From: Parasedimentitalea denitrificans | Lineage (GTDB): Bacteria > Pseudomonadota > Alphaproteobacteria > Rhodobacterales > Rhodobacteraceae | DNA: 64,000 nt | Reading direction: 5' to 3' | Assembly: GCF_011813015.1 (NCBI RefSeq) | Contig: NZ_QHLQ01000001.1 | Location: forward strand, 186,001-250,000 | Part shown: one piece after another, positions 16,464-25,579 of the stretch | Numbering within the stretch: the stretch's first letter is position 1 | Layout: the number at the start of each line of letters is the position of its first letter | Notes under the pieces: generated by a model | Database searches by the model: none | The model's input: the letters and a program-made list of their open reading frames with translations, nothing else | What the model was told of the DNA's origin: nothing | Made by a program: the position numbers and the translations under genes

Positions 16464-17450
16464 ATGAGCAACGGCTTGCTGGATATCACTGCTAAACCCA
16501 CCGAAAGCATCTCGGTCCGCGATGTGTTCGGCATCGACACCGACATGACCGTCAAGGGCTTCGCCGAGAGCTCAGAGCGGGTACCGGCCATCGACCCCAC
16601 CTACAAGTTCGACCCGGACACCACGATGGCAATTCTGGCCGGTTTCTCGCACAATCGCCGGGTCATGATCCAAGGTTACCACGGCACGGGTAAATCGACC
16701 CACATCGAGCAGGTTGCAGCCCGCCTGAACTGGCCTGCTGTGCGTGTGAACCTCGACAGCCACATTTCCCGGATCGATCTGATCGGTAAGGATGCGATCA
16801 AGCTTAAAGACGGCAAGCAGGTCACCGAATTCCACGAAGGAATTTTGCCATGGGCGCTGCGCAACCCGGTTGCGATTGTGTTTGACGAATATGACGCTGG
16901 CCGTGCTGACGTGATGTTTGTGATCCAGCGCGTACTGGAGCATGACGGCAAGCTGACCCTGCTGGACCAGAACGAGATCATCACCCCGAACCCACACTTC
17001 CGCCTGTTCGCCACCGCCAACACTGTTGGTCTGGGTGACACCACCGGGCTGTACCACGGGACTCAACAGATCAACCAAGCCCAGATGGACCGTTGGTCAC
17101 TGGTGTCCACGTTGAACTATCTGAGCCACGACGCCGAAACCATGATCGTGCTGTCCAAGGCGCCGCACTACAACACCGAGGCAGGCCGCAAGACCGTCAG
17201 CCAGATGGTGACTGTGGCTGACCTGACCCGGACTGCATTCATGAACGGTGACCTGTCCACCGTGATGTCACCACGTACCGTGATCAACTGGGCGCAAAAC
17301 GTCGAGATTTTCCGCAACGTTGGCTATGCCTTCCGCCTGTCGTTCCTGAACAAATGTGACGAGCTGGAGCGCCAGACCGTGGCCGAGTTCTATCAGCGTT
17401 GCTTTGATGAGGAACTGCCCGAAAGCGCTGCAAACGTAAGCTTGGGGTAA
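16464..17450 (+). CDS. cobS: Aerobic cobaltochelatase subunit CobS
   Basis: A 328-residue AAA+ (MoxR-like) ATPase. CobS and CobT form the chaperone-like complex that drives CobN-dependent cobalt insertion into hydrogenobyrinic acid a,c-diamide in aerobic B12 synthesis. Visible elements are Walker [10 protein letters not shown] (71-79), Walker [13 protein letters not shown], sensor-1 [10 protein letters not shown] and the N-terminal [14 protein letters not shown] start typical of CobS. AAGGA before ATG 16464 supports the start. The upstream region has no recognisable cobalamin riboswitch. A racemase-like gene follows after 18 nt, then cobT. Confidence 0.96.
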   Translation: MSNGLLDITAKPTESISVRDVFGIDTDMTVKGFAESSERVPAIDPTYKFDPDTTMAILAGFSHNRRVMIQGYHGTGKSTHIEQVAARLNWPAVRVNLDSHISRIDLIGKDAIKLKDGKQVTEFHEGILPWALRNPVAIVFDEYDAGRADVMFVIQRVLEHDGKLTLLDQNEIITPNPHFRLFATANTVGLGDTTGLYHGTQQINQAQMDRWSLVSTLNYLSHDAETMIVLSKAPHYNTEAGRKTVSQMVTVADLTRTAFMNGDLSTVMSPRTVINWAQNVEIFRNVGYAFRLSFLNKCDELERQTVAEFYQRCFDEELPESAANVSLG

Positions 17451-17468
17451 GCAAACAGGACCGAACAG

Positions 17469-18170
17469 ATGCACATTGGGTTGATTGGCGGGATCGGTGT
17501 AGCAGCCACGGTGGTCTATTATCAGCGCCTTACGGCGGCAGTAGACCGGAGAGGCGGAAAGCTGGATCTCACCATCAGCCACGGTGATATTCAGCCCCTA
17601 ATCCGCAATAACCTGGCAGATGACCGCCAGCCGCAGGCAGATATTTTTGGTCGCCAAATTGATCGCCTTCGGGACGCTGGCTGTGATTGTGTTGCCCTTA
17701 CCTCTCTAGGGGCGCACTACTGCGTGAACGAGATGAATGAGTTATCCTCTCTACCGGTAGTTTCCGGTGTAGCGCCATTGGACGAGTATTTTGTTTCACA
17801 GGGTGTGAAGCGTGTGGGTCTGCTTGGGACGCGATCAGTCATGATAACTCGTCTTTTCGGCCAGCTGAAACAAACTGAGACGGTGGCGCTAGATGATGAG
17901 ATCGACACTCTGGGGCAGAGCTATCAGGACATTGCTGTTGCAGGCACCTGCTCTGACGAACAACGAACGCAGATGCTGGATGCCGGCCGACGGATGATTG
18001 CACACCATGATGCTCAGGCCGTTGTTTTGGCCGGCACCGATCTTAACTTGGCCTTTGACAACCAGAGCCCAGAGTATACCGTAATTGACGCGCTGGATGT
18101 GCATGTATCGGTTCTTGCCGATTTGGCCACCGGACGCCGCAACCTTGACGAAGTGGCGATGAGCAAATGA
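17469..18170 (+). CDS. Asp/Glu racemase-like protein lacking both catalytic cysteines
   Basis: A 233-residue protein of the aspartate/glutamate racemase superfamily, YgeA-like by overall pattern (IGLIGGIG start, [40 protein letters not shown]). In active racemases the two half-sites read C-T/N and GCTE. Here the aligned positions are T78 (ALTSLGAH) and G189 (LAGTDL), so both acid/base cysteines are missing and the two-base mechanism cannot operate. It starts 18 nt after cobS, and its stop overlaps the cobT start (ATGA), so it is translated with the cobaltochelatase subunits. The role is unknown. Confidence 0.82.
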   Translation: MHIGLIGGIGVAATVVYYQRLTAAVDRRGGKLDLTISHGDIQPLIRNNLADDRQPQADIFGRQIDRLRDAGCDCVALTSLGAHYCVNEMNELSSLPVVSGVAPLDEYFVSQGVKRVGLLGTRSVMITRLFGQLKQTETVALDDEIDTLGQSYQDIAVAGTCSDEQRTQMLDAGRRMIAHHDAQAVVLAGTDLNLAFDNQSPEYTVIDALDVHVSVLADLATGRRNLDEVAMSK

Positions 18171-20041
18171 AAAAGCCGAACGACAACCCAGCTGATCCGT
18201 TCAAAAAGGCCCTCGCCGAGGCCACCAAGGTCATGGCTGACGACTCGGACCTGAGCATCAACTACACAGTTGACCCTTCGGGGCTGTCTGGTGATGCCAT
18301 GCGCCTGCCGCAGGTGTCGCGCCGGATGACTCGCCAAGAGGTACTGCTGGCCCGTGGGACTGCCGATGCGCTGGCATTGCGACATAAGTTCCACGATGAC
18401 GGCGTGCACGCCAAATACGCCCCACCCGGTGACATGGCACGGGATCTGTACGAAGCGATGGAAACAGCCCGCTGCGAGGCGATGGGCGCGCGGCATATGC
18501 CGGGCACTGCCAGCAACATCGACGTCAAAATCCACAACGAGGCCCTGCGTAAAGGTTACGATCAGTGCAAAACCGCATCTGAAGCACCACTGGCTGTTTC
18601 AGCCGGGTATTTAATCCGCCACCTGGCCACCGGCCGTCCTCTGCCCGCAGGCGCTAGCAACATTATGGAGCTGTGGCGCGGGTTTATCGAAAACCAGGCT
18701 GGCGATACGTTGGAGAACCTGGACGATAAGATTGATAATCAAGCCGATTTTGCGCGGTTTGCCCGTCAAGTGATCTCGGATCTGGGCTATGGTGATCAGC
18801 TGGGCGAGGACCCGGATGATGTCGACGATCAGGATGATCAGTCCGAGGACGACGCCGAAGAGCAGCAGGATCCGGATAGCACCGGTCAGGACGATACCGA
18901 AAACGAAGACGCTGATGCCGAGCCCGAGCAGAGCCAGGAGCAGCAGCAAGACGAACAGCAGGCTCAGGTCTCGGCTGATGACATGGCTGACGAGGAAACT
19001 GGCGAAGAAACCGAGATGCCCGATGGCGAGGCACCACTAGAGCCGCCTACCCCGATGCCTCCTTCGGATGCCGATCCGGATTACAAGGTGTATCTGGGTG
19101 ACCACGATGAAGAGATCCACGCCGAGGATCTGGCCGAACCTGCTGAACTGGAACGCTTGCGCGCTTATCTGGATCAGCAGCTAGAACCGCTGAAGGGCGC
19201 GGTGAACCGTCTGGCCAACAAATTGCAGCGCCGACTGCAGGCACAGCAGAACCGGTCGTGGGAATTTGATCTGGAGGAAGGCATTCTGGACGCTGGCCGT
19301 CTGGCCCGTGTGGTGGTCAGCCCCACCACGCCGCTGTCGTTCAAAATCGAAAAAGACACCGAGTTCCGCGACACCGTGGTGACGCTGCTGATCGACAACT
19401 CCGGCTCGATGCGCGGACGACCAATTTCGATCGCCGCGATCTGTGCTGATGTTCTGGCCCGCACGCTGGAACGCTGCAACGTCAAGGTCGAAATCCTTGG
19501 CTTTACCACCCGGGCGTGGAAAGGCGGACAGGCGCGTGAGGTTTGGCTGAATGATGGCCGCCCACAGATGCCGGGCCGTTTGAACGACCTGCGCCATATC
19601 ATCTACAAGAGTGCCGACGCCCCGATGCGCCGCACCCGGCCCAATCTGGGGCTGATGATGAAAGAAGGCCTGCTGAAGGAAAACATCGACGGTGAGGCGC
19701 TGGAATGGGCACACCGCCGCATGGCAGCCCGGCAGGAATCGCGCAAGATCCTGATGGTGATCTCTGACGGCGCGCCAGTGGATGACAGCACATTGTCGGT
19801 GAACCCGGCCAACTATCTGGAAAAACACCTGCGCGATGTGATCGCCATGGTAGAGAAGAAGAAGATTGTTGAACTGCTGGCAATTGGTATCGGCCATGAT
19901 GTGACCCGTTACTACAACCGTGCGGTCACCATTACGGACGTGGAACAGTTGGCTGGCGCGATGACAGAACAACTAGCCGCGCTGTTTGATTCCGATCCGC
20001 GCGCACGTGCCCGGGTGATGGGGATCAAAAGGGCCGGCTAG
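18167..20041 (+). CDS. cobT: Aerobic cobaltochelatase subunit CobT
   Basis: A 624-residue CobT. It has an N-terminal helical domain, then a highly acidic Asp/Glu/Gln-rich linker (about residues 215-295), then a C-terminal von Willebrand A domain with MIDAS motif DNSGSM (about 410) and later SDGAPVDDS. It pairs with the CobS ATPase in ring complexes acting on CobN. It overlaps the racemase-like gene by 4 nt (ATGA), indicating translational coupling. A hairpin GGGCCGGC-TAG-GCCGGCCC covers the stop codon; the likely terminator lies beyond, at 20089. Confidence 0.96.
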   Translation: MKKPNDNPADPFKKALAEATKVMADDSDLSINYTVDPSGLSGDAMRLPQVSRRMTRQEVLLARGTADALALRHKFHDDGVHAKYAPPGDMARDLYEAMETARCEAMGARHMPGTASNIDVKIHNEALRKGYDQCKTASEAPLAVSAGYLIRHLATGRPLPAGASNIMELWRGFIENQAGDTLENLDDKIDNQADFARFARQVISDLGYGDQLGEDPDDVDDQDDQSEDDAEEQQDPDSTGQDDTENEDADAEPEQSQEQQQDEQQAQVSADDMADEETGEETEMPDGEAPLEPPTPMPPSDADPDYKVYLGDHDEEIHAEDLAEPAELERLRAYLDQQLEPLKGAVNRLANKLQRRLQAQQNRSWEFDLEEGILDAGRLARVVVSPTTPLSFKIEKDTEFRDTVVTLLIDNSGSMRGRPISIAAICADVLARTLERCNVKVEILGFTTRAWKGGQAREVWLNDGRPQMPGRLNDLRHIIYKSADAPMRRTRPNLGLMMKEGLLKENIDGEALEWAHRRMAARQESRKILMVISDGAPVDDSTLSVNPANYLEKHLRDVIAMVEKKKIVELLAIGIGHDVTRYYNRAVTITDVEQLAGAMTEQLAALFDSDPRARARVMGIKRAG

Positions 20042-20042
20042 G

Positions 20043-20080
20043 CCGGCCCTTGCCTCCGGCGGAGGTATTTGGAACAAGAA
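20043..20080 (+). repeat. Dispersed GC-rich intergenic repeat, copy 1
   Basis: GGCCCTTGCCTCCGGCGG followed by AGGTATTTGG and A-rich sequence. The reverse complement at 62861-62891 shares GGCCCTTGCCTCCGGCGG-(G)AG(G)TATTT-GG and the following A/G-rich tail. Both copies lie just after operon ends. Confidence 0.75.
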
Positions 20081-20088
20081 GAAAAATG

Positions 20089-20117
20089 GGCACGTCTGAG
20101 AGAGGGCGTGCCTTTTT
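20089..20117 (+). terminator. Intrinsic terminator after cobT
   Basis: GGCACG (20089-20094) pairs with CGTGCC (20107-20112), followed by TTTTT. It lies 48 nt after the cobT stop and 25 nt before pepP. Confidence 0.65.
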
Positions 20118-20141
20118 GCTAAGTCAGCACTGGAGCCCCCG

Positions 20142-21935
20142 ATGTATCAGACATTTGATGTGACCGCCCGACCGGAACAGGGACCGCCACGCCTGCAGGC
20201 CCTGCGCGATGCGATGGGTGCTGAGCAATTGGACGGCTATCTGGTACCGCGCAACGATGCCCATCAGGGGGAATATGTTGCCCCCCGTGACGAACGGCTG
20301 AGTTGGCTAACTGGCTTTACCGGATCAGCCGGGTTCTGTGCTGTGTTGCAAGACAAGGCCGGTGTTTTCATCGATGGCCGCTATCGCACCCAGGTCAAAC
20401 GACAGGTCGCGCAGGAGTACACTCCGGTGCCTTGGCCTGATGTGAGCCTGGCGGATTGGCTGAAAGAGCAACTTCCCAATGGTGGCCGCGTTGGATTTGA
20501 CCCCTGGCTGCATGCGGCAGCGCAAATTCAGGTGTTGCTGCGGGACCTTGCGGACAGTGATATTGAACTGGTGCAGATGGTGGACAACTTGGTGGACCGG
20601 ATCTGGCAAGACCAGCCCAATGCCCCGATGCAGCCTGTCAGCGCCCATGCCATAGAATATGCAGGCGAAAGCGCGACGGAAAAATGTGCCCGCCTTGCCA
20701 AAGATCTGCGCGACGCCGGTCAGACGGCGGCGGTAATCACTTTGCCTGACTCGATCATGTGGCTGATGAACATCCGTGGCTCAGATATTGCGCGAAACCC
20801 GATTGCCCAGGGATTTGCCATTCTGCACGACGATGCGCGCGTGGACCTGTTCATGGCTGAGGAAAAGCTGGATGGGGTGAGCGACCATCTTGGATCGTCG
20901 GTTCAGCGAAAAGACCCTGCGGACTTTCAGACCGCTGTTGCTGCACTGAATGGAAGTGTTGCGGTCGACAAGGCAACTATACCCCAAGTGCTGGCGGATG
21001 CACTGGGGGAACGGGCGGTGAATTCCGGCGACCCCTGCGCCCTGCCAAAGGCTCGCAAGAACAAAGCCGAGATTGCAGGAAGTGCTGCCGCCCATCTGCG
21101 CGACGGCGCCGCAGTGATAGAGCTGCTGACCTGGCTGGACGCACAGGCTCCGGGTAGCTTGACCGAAATCGATGTCGTGAAACAACTGGAAGGCCTACGC
21201 CGCCGCGATCCAAACCTGCGCGACATCAGTTTTGAAACCATTGCAGGCACCGGTGAAAACGGTGCAGTCATGCATTACCGAGTGACCGATGACAGCAATA
21301 CTGTACTGCAAGACGGAGATCTTCTTGTTCTGGACAGTGGCGGTCAGTATCTGGATGGAACCACCGACATCACCCGCACCCTGCCGGTCGGAACCCCGTC
21401 AGAAGAACAGCGAGCATCCTTCACCCGAGTACTGCAGGGCATGATTGCCATGTCCCGTCTGCGTTGGCCCAAGGGGCTGGCCGGGCGCGATATCGAAGCC
21501 ATCGGCCGCATGCCCCTGTGGCTGGTCGGGCAGGATTTCAACCACGGATTGGGCCATGGCGTCGGCGCATTTCTGAGTGTTCACGAAGGGCCGCAGCGTC
21601 TGGCGCGGGCCAGCCACGTGCCCTTGGAAACTGGTATGATTCTGTCGAATGAACCGGGGTATTACCGCGAGGGGGCCTTTGGTATCCGGATCGAAAACCT
21701 GATGGTCGTCGAGCCCGCCCCAGCACTAGCGAGCGCCGACCGTGAGAGGGACATGCTGAGCTGGCAAACACTGACCTTCGCGCCGATTGATCGACGGCTG
21801 ATCGTCATCGAGATGCTGACACGCGAGGAACGGGATTGGTTGAACAGCTATCATCAAGAGGTAGCGGCAAAGATCCGACCAAACGTCAGTGCCGAAGCAC
21901 AGGCATGGTTGGATGCTGCGACCGCGACAATCTGA
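20142..21935 (+). CDS. Xaa-Pro aminopeptidase P family (M24B)
   Basis: A 597-residue cytoplasmic metallopeptidase that removes N-terminal residues preceding proline. It has the three-domain layout of eukaryote-type aminopeptidase P: two creatinase-like N-terminal domains (RLQALRDAMG..., PRNDAHQGEY; second starting near 170) and a C-terminal pita-bread domain. The metal ligands are visible: Asp in VLDSGGQYLDGTTDITRT (about 397 and 408), His in NHGLGHGVG (about 472), Glu in NEPGYY (about 503) and Glu in RIENLM (about 517). GGAG lies before ATG 20142. It is monocistronic downstream of the cobT terminator. Confidence 0.93.
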   Translation: MYQTFDVTARPEQGPPRLQALRDAMGAEQLDGYLVPRNDAHQGEYVAPRDERLSWLTGFTGSAGFCAVLQDKAGVFIDGRYRTQVKRQVAQEYTPVPWPDVSLADWLKEQLPNGGRVGFDPWLHAAAQIQVLLRDLADSDIELVQMVDNLVDRIWQDQPNAPMQPVSAHAIEYAGESATEKCARLAKDLRDAGQTAAVITLPDSIMWLMNIRGSDIARNPIAQGFAILHDDARVDLFMAEEKLDGVSDHLGSSVQRKDPADFQTAVAALNGSVAVDKATIPQVLADALGERAVNSGDPCALPKARKNKAEIAGSAAAHLRDGAAVIELLTWLDAQAPGSLTEIDVVKQLEGLRRRDPNLRDISFETIAGTGENGAVMHYRVTDDSNTVLQDGDLLVLDSGGQYLDGTTDITRTLPVGTPSEEQRASFTRVLQGMIAMSRLRWPKGLAGRDIEAIGRMPLWLVGQDFNHGLGHGVGAFLSVHEGPQRLARASHVPLETGMILSNEPGYYREGAFGIRIENLMVVEPAPALASADRERDMLSWQTLTFAPIDRRLIVIEMLTREERDWLNSYHQEVAAKIRPNVSAEAQAWLDAATATI

Positions 21936-21995
21936 TACATAGCTGCTAGACAGGTTGCACAATACCAAGAATTTAACAGTTACAGGGACCATTTC

Positions 21996-22337
21996 ATGAC
22001 GGAAATTCGCATTCGCAAGGCAACTGGCAATTGGGTTGTGCGCTCTGGAGGCGCAATTCTTGGGGAAAGCACAAACGCGTTGGAGTTATCTGAAGGGGAT
22101 CTGGCACCAGTCATCTATTTCCCACGCGATGATATCGCCATGGCCCTGCTTGACCGGACTGACAAAACCACGCACTGCCCACATAAGGGCGATGCCAGCT
22201 ACTTTTCGATCGTCAATAAGTCTTCGGTGACCGAGAATGCCGTGTGGAGTTACGAGTCTCCAATTGATGCAGTTGCAGAGATCAAAGACCACTTGGCCTT
22301 TGTTCTTGGGGATTCAATCAAAGTTGAGCAACTGTAA
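21996..22337 (+). CDS. DUF427 domain protein
   Basis: A 113-residue protein covering a single DUF427 domain: GGAILGESTNAL.L, YFPRDDI, TDKTTHCPHKGDASYFSI and VWSYESPIDAVAEIKDHLAF are its signature segments. The conserved Cys-Pro-His-Lys-Gly (CPHKG) and the W-Y motif suggest a ligand-binding barrel, but no biochemical role is established. AGGGA 8 nt before ATG 21996 supports the start. It stands alone between pepP and a region rich in small inverted repeats. Confidence 0.88.
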   Translation: MTEIRIRKATGNWVVRSGGAILGESTNALELSEGDLAPVIYFPRDDIAMALLDRTDKTTHCPHKGDASYFSIVNKSSVTENAVWSYESPIDAVAEIKDHLAFVLGDSIKVEQL

Positions 22338-22392
22338 GGTCGTCACAAACCCAGCCAATTTGTCCTGCGCCCATTTGTGGCGCGGTTAGGTA

Positions 22393-22424
22393 GTCTGACG
22401 TTGCCCTAAGGCGCCACGTCAGAC
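22393..22424. repeat. Stem-loop downstream of DUF427 gene
   Basis: GTCTGACGT (22393-22401) is repeated inverted as ACGTCAGAC (22416-22424) around a 14-nt GC-rich loop. It is followed by A rather than T residues on the plus strand, so it is not a canonical terminator for DUF427. Two smaller inverted repeats follow (ATTGG-ATG-CCAAT near 22436 and CCCC...GGGG near 22450-22474). Confidence 0.55.
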
Positions 22425-22534
22425 CAAAAACCTACATTGGATGCCAATCCCCCCAAAAAAACACCCTGTGGGGAGGAGGCGAGGTTTCGGACTACGGCAG
22501 CAAGTGTGACAACCAGCCGCAGCCAAAACATATA

Positions 22535-22726
22535 CTAGTAAAACAAAGAATTCGTGAGTTGGCGCTTTGCAGCTTCCATTGCGTCACCCGATCCAACAAA
22601 ATGCGTCTCGTTTGCACATTGAATCGCGTAGTCGATCAGGGCCTCCATTGCCACTCGTTCATTGTCTTGCTCGCTCATTTTATTATTTAAATCGGCCTCT
22701 TGCGGACCAACTTTCGAGAAGAACAT
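22535..22726 (-). CDS. Small hypothetical protein (63 aa)
   Basis: A 63-residue acidic protein with no recognised domain (MFFSKVGPQEADLNNKMSEQ..., then a helix-like ALIDYAIQCANETHFVGSGDAMEAAKRQL). A strong GGAAGGAA ribosome site 6 nt before ATG 22726 is the main support that it is real. It is divergent from the lysR gene (97 nt gap), an arrangement typical of a LysR target. An in-frame Met at residue 17 (MSEQDNERVAME...) is an alternative start. I do not recognise it. Confidence 0.6.
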   Translation of the reverse strand: MFFSKVGPQEADLNNKMSEQDNERVAMEALIDYAIQCANETHFVGSGDAMEAAKRQLTNSLFY

Positions 22727-22822
22727 GTTATTCCTTCCGTCGTGCCTGTGAGTGATGCTACTGTCGTTTCTTATCTTGTGGTTAACCTGTGGATAAAATC
22801 AATCGAAAGAAAAAATTAACCT

Positions 22823-23722
22823 ATGCGTAATGTAGATATATCACAGGTTAATGGCCGCATTTTGCGCATCTTTATCGCTGTCTATGATTTGAAGTCAGTC
22901 AGCAAGGCTGCGCACCTTCTGGATATCAATCAGTCCACTGTTAGCCACAGCATCGAAAAGCTCCGCGGCATTCTGGGCGACAGGCTATTCGTTCAGGCCG
23001 GGCGTGGCATCATCCCTAGCGCACATTCCGATCTGATGGCCCCCAAGGTTCGGCGCTTATTGGCGGACATGGAAGCGTTGGTTGACCTGGGCGAATATAA
23101 CCCGCAGGAGGACCCCGAGCCGTTTTCAATAGCCGCGAATGGTGGCACGCTGGCCTGCGGAGTGTCTAAAATTCGCGACGCAATCTGGTCGCAAGTGCCT
23201 GATAAACCCGTAATATTTAGAGAACTCGGCACCCGAAACAACGCTGAATCCATGCTGGACAGCGGCAGCGCAAATATCGCTATTACAGTGCGTCAGTCCA
23301 AGTACCCGCAGGCGTTAAAACATCAGCCACTATCGTCGGACCAAATGGTGGTGTTCTATGATGCCTCTGTCTCGGACCCGGTTCGCACCGTCACTGATTT
23401 CTGCAACGCCCGTCATGCGGCATTGGACTTTGGCGGCAGTTCAGCAAGTACCCTAACCCAGACCTTGGAAAAACAGGGGCTAACCCGCAAAGTTTACTGC
23501 ATGGCACCGAACGCCTGGTTGCTGGCAGAGATGGTTCGTGGAACCGATCTAATTGCAACACTTCCAAATCAACTTGCACAATCGGCGTTTAGCGGACTGC
23601 AGTCTTGCCCCCTGCCCCTAAAACAATCGGTTTTAAATTTCGATCTGGTCTGGCACCGCCGCTATGACAACTCCAACCGCCTGAAATGGCTGCGGGATTT
23701 GGTACAGGTGACGATGAACTAA
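22823..23722 (+). CDS. LysR family transcriptional regulator
   Basis: A 299-residue LysR-type regulator. The N-terminal winged helix-turn-helix (residues ~8-65: GRILRIFIAVYDLKSVSKAAHLLDINQSTVSHSIEKLRGILGDRLFV) is canonical. The C-terminal periplasmic-binding-like effector domain starts near residue 90 (PFSIAANGGTLACGV). The start at ATG 22823 has only a weak ribosome site in an AT-rich leader (GAAAGAAAAAATTAACCT). It is divergent from the 63-residue protein gene, which may be its target; it is convergent with the ClC gene. The effector is unknown. Confidence 0.92.
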   Translation: MRNVDISQVNGRILRIFIAVYDLKSVSKAAHLLDINQSTVSHSIEKLRGILGDRLFVQAGRGIIPSAHSDLMAPKVRRLLADMEALVDLGEYNPQEDPEPFSIAANGGTLACGVSKIRDAIWSQVPDKPVIFRELGTRNNAESMLDSGSANIAITVRQSKYPQALKHQPLSSDQMVVFYDASVSDPVRTVTDFCNARHAALDFGGSSASTLTQTLEKQGLTRKVYCMAPNAWLLAEMVRGTDLIATLPNQLAQSAFSGLQSCPLPLKQSVLNFDLVWHRRYDNSNRLKWLRDLVQVTMN

Positions 23723-23749
23723 GAAACCGCACACCCAAGCGGGTTAGGC

Positions 23750-25432
23750 TTAGCTATGCTCCTCTGCGGCAGTCTCAGCCAGTGCCCGGTTATAGGCCTT
23801 TAGCGCATCCACATGGTACAAGGCACCAAGGATTTCGGGCGCATCGCCGCTTTGATCGACCACCGGCAGGTAGGCAACATCGGCACGATCAAACATCGGT
23901 ATCGCGGTATCAAGCTTGTCCATATCAGTCAGAACCAACCCCTGCTCCAACTTTGCCTCACAGTCGACAGCCTCGGCACAGCGTGGATCCCCCATTGGTC
24001 GCATCACCGTGCCGACACGGATCATTGCCAACAGATAGGCCTGTGGGCCCGCTGCACAGTGAATGTCACGCTTAGTCAGTTGGGTCAGGAAAAATGAGCG
24101 ATCGACCATGCGTGACGCCAGTGCTGTCGACATTGACACAGCCACCATCACTGCCAGACCGATCTGCCAATCCCCTGTCAGTTCAAACACAATCAAAGTT
24201 GTCGAAATCGGTGCACCCAGAACAGCGGCAGCAACTGCACCCATTCCAGCAAAGGCATACAGGGTGTGCGTTCCCGAAACGTCTGGCAAGATCGACGTGG
24301 CGATCAAACCGAAAGCCAACCCTGTGAGCGCACCAATCATCAGAGAAGGGGAAAACACGCCACCACCCATGCGCCCACCCATAGTAATGGCGACTGCTGC
24401 CGTCTTGACGATTGTGAACAGGATTACCTGGCCCAACACCAAACCGCCTGTCAGGGCCAGTACAGTGGTCTCATAGCCCACTCCAATGATGTGCGGATAC
24501 CAAATGGCGATAAGGCCTAGCAGCACGCCCGCAACCATAGGCCGCAGCCAACGCGGCAGGCCAAGACGGTTTTGCATCTGCGTCCCAAAGCTGTCGGCCC
24601 AAAAGATCGACCGCATCAGAACAACGGATACCAGACCGCAAATAACCCCAAGCATCAGAAAGGCTGGCAACTCAACATAGAATTGCAGTGCTCCGGGAGT
24701 TGGCAGGACAAATTCAGTCACATCCCCAAACGCCAGACGGTTGATTACAGTCCCAGCAACCGAGGCGATAACGATCGGAGCAAAAGCGTGCACCGCAAAG
24801 TGACGCAGGACCACCTCTAACGCGAACAAGGCCCCGGCAATCGGCGCGTTAAAACTGGCTGAGACGGCCGCAGCCACTGCACAGCCCAACAAATCCCGAC
24901 CAGTCAGACCATCAGCACCGATGCGATTGCTAACCCATGTCGAAATCACTCCAGCCAGGTGCACAACCGGCCCCTCGCGCCCAGTTGACCCGCCCGAACT
25001 CAGCGTCAGGAACGAGGCCACTGCCGAGGCCAGACCGGCCCTCACCTCGACCCGACCATCTCCCAGCGCCGAGCCCTCGATAACATCGGCAACCGAGCGG
25101 ACGCGCCCGTCAGGCGTGAAATAGTGTAGGATCAGGCCAACAACCAACCCGCCGACTGTCGGTATGAGTAAGATCCAGTACCAATCAAGGGACTCCACGA
25201 AACTATGCAGAAAATCCACATCGTCTGCGCCGTAGAGCCAGGCCTGAAGCGCCGCAATTCCCAGGCGAAATCCCAAGGCCGCAAAACCGGCGGCAATCCC
25301 AATGAGCAGCGCGATAAACCAAAACTGCACCTGACTGGGGCCACGCTGGCGAATGACTTTCCATCCATCACGCATCGCAGTCCAGACCTGCGCCAGTTGG
25401 GTCGGCAGTTCGGTATGGGTACTGTCAGCCAT
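23750..25432 (-). CDS. ClC-family chloride channel/transporter with C-terminal CBS region
   Basis: A 560-residue ClC protein with about ten or more membrane helices and a C-terminal CBS-type domain (about residues 440-550: VGTVMRPMGDPRCAEAV..., ...VLTDMDKLDTAIPMFDRADVAYLPVVD). The gating-glutamate motif is present as STGREGPVVH, and the third selectivity motif as GGGVFSPSLMIGAL. The first motif GSGIP is not conserved; the equivalent region reads EGSALGDGRVE, as in the bacterial ClcB-like/CBS-bearing subgroup. I chose ATG 25432 (MADSTHTELP), since the first TM begins about 38 residues later. Transport mode (channel or H+ exchanger) cannot be settled from sequence alone. Confidence 0.9.
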   Translation of the reverse strand: MADSTHTELPTQLAQVWTAMRDGWKVIRQRGPSQVQFWFIALLIGIAAGFAALGFRLGIAALQAWLYGADDVDFLHSFVESLDWYWILLIPTVGGLVVGLILHYFTPDGRVRSVADVIEGSALGDGRVEVRAGLASAVASFLTLSSGGSTGREGPVVHLAGVISTWVSNRIGADGLTGRDLLGCAVAAAVSASFNAPIAGALFALEVVLRHFAVHAFAPIVIASVAGTVINRLAFGDVTEFVLPTPGALQFYVELPAFLMLGVICGLVSVVLMRSIFWADSFGTQMQNRLGLPRWLRPMVAGVLLGLIAIWYPHIIGVGYETTVLALTGGLVLGQVILFTIVKTAAVAITMGGRMGGGVFSPSLMIGALTGLAFGLIATSILPDVSGTHTLYAFAGMGAVAAAVLGAPISTTLIVFELTGDWQIGLAVMVAVSMSTALASRMVDRSFFLTQLTKRDIHCAAGPQAYLLAMIRVGTVMRPMGDPRCAEAVDCEAKLEQGLVLTDMDKLDTAIPMFDRADVAYLPVVDQSGDAPEILGALYHVDALKAYNRALAETAAEEHS

Positions 25433-25579
25433 TTTGAGTCTCTCATTAGGTCCCACTAGTCTAGGACAGGCGGAAGCTACGAAAAAGACGGTTAATTTTG
25501 CCACCCGGTTTCGTTGAAAAACTCAACATGTTCGCCAAAATTCGTAGAAGATTGAGTAGTATAGGAGCCGAAGCGAGGC

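Noticed and set aside
18750..19080. Frameshift or low-complexity artefact in cobT
   Set aside because: The acidic Asp/Glu/Gln-rich linker is a normal feature of CobT, and the reading frame is intact into the VWA domain.
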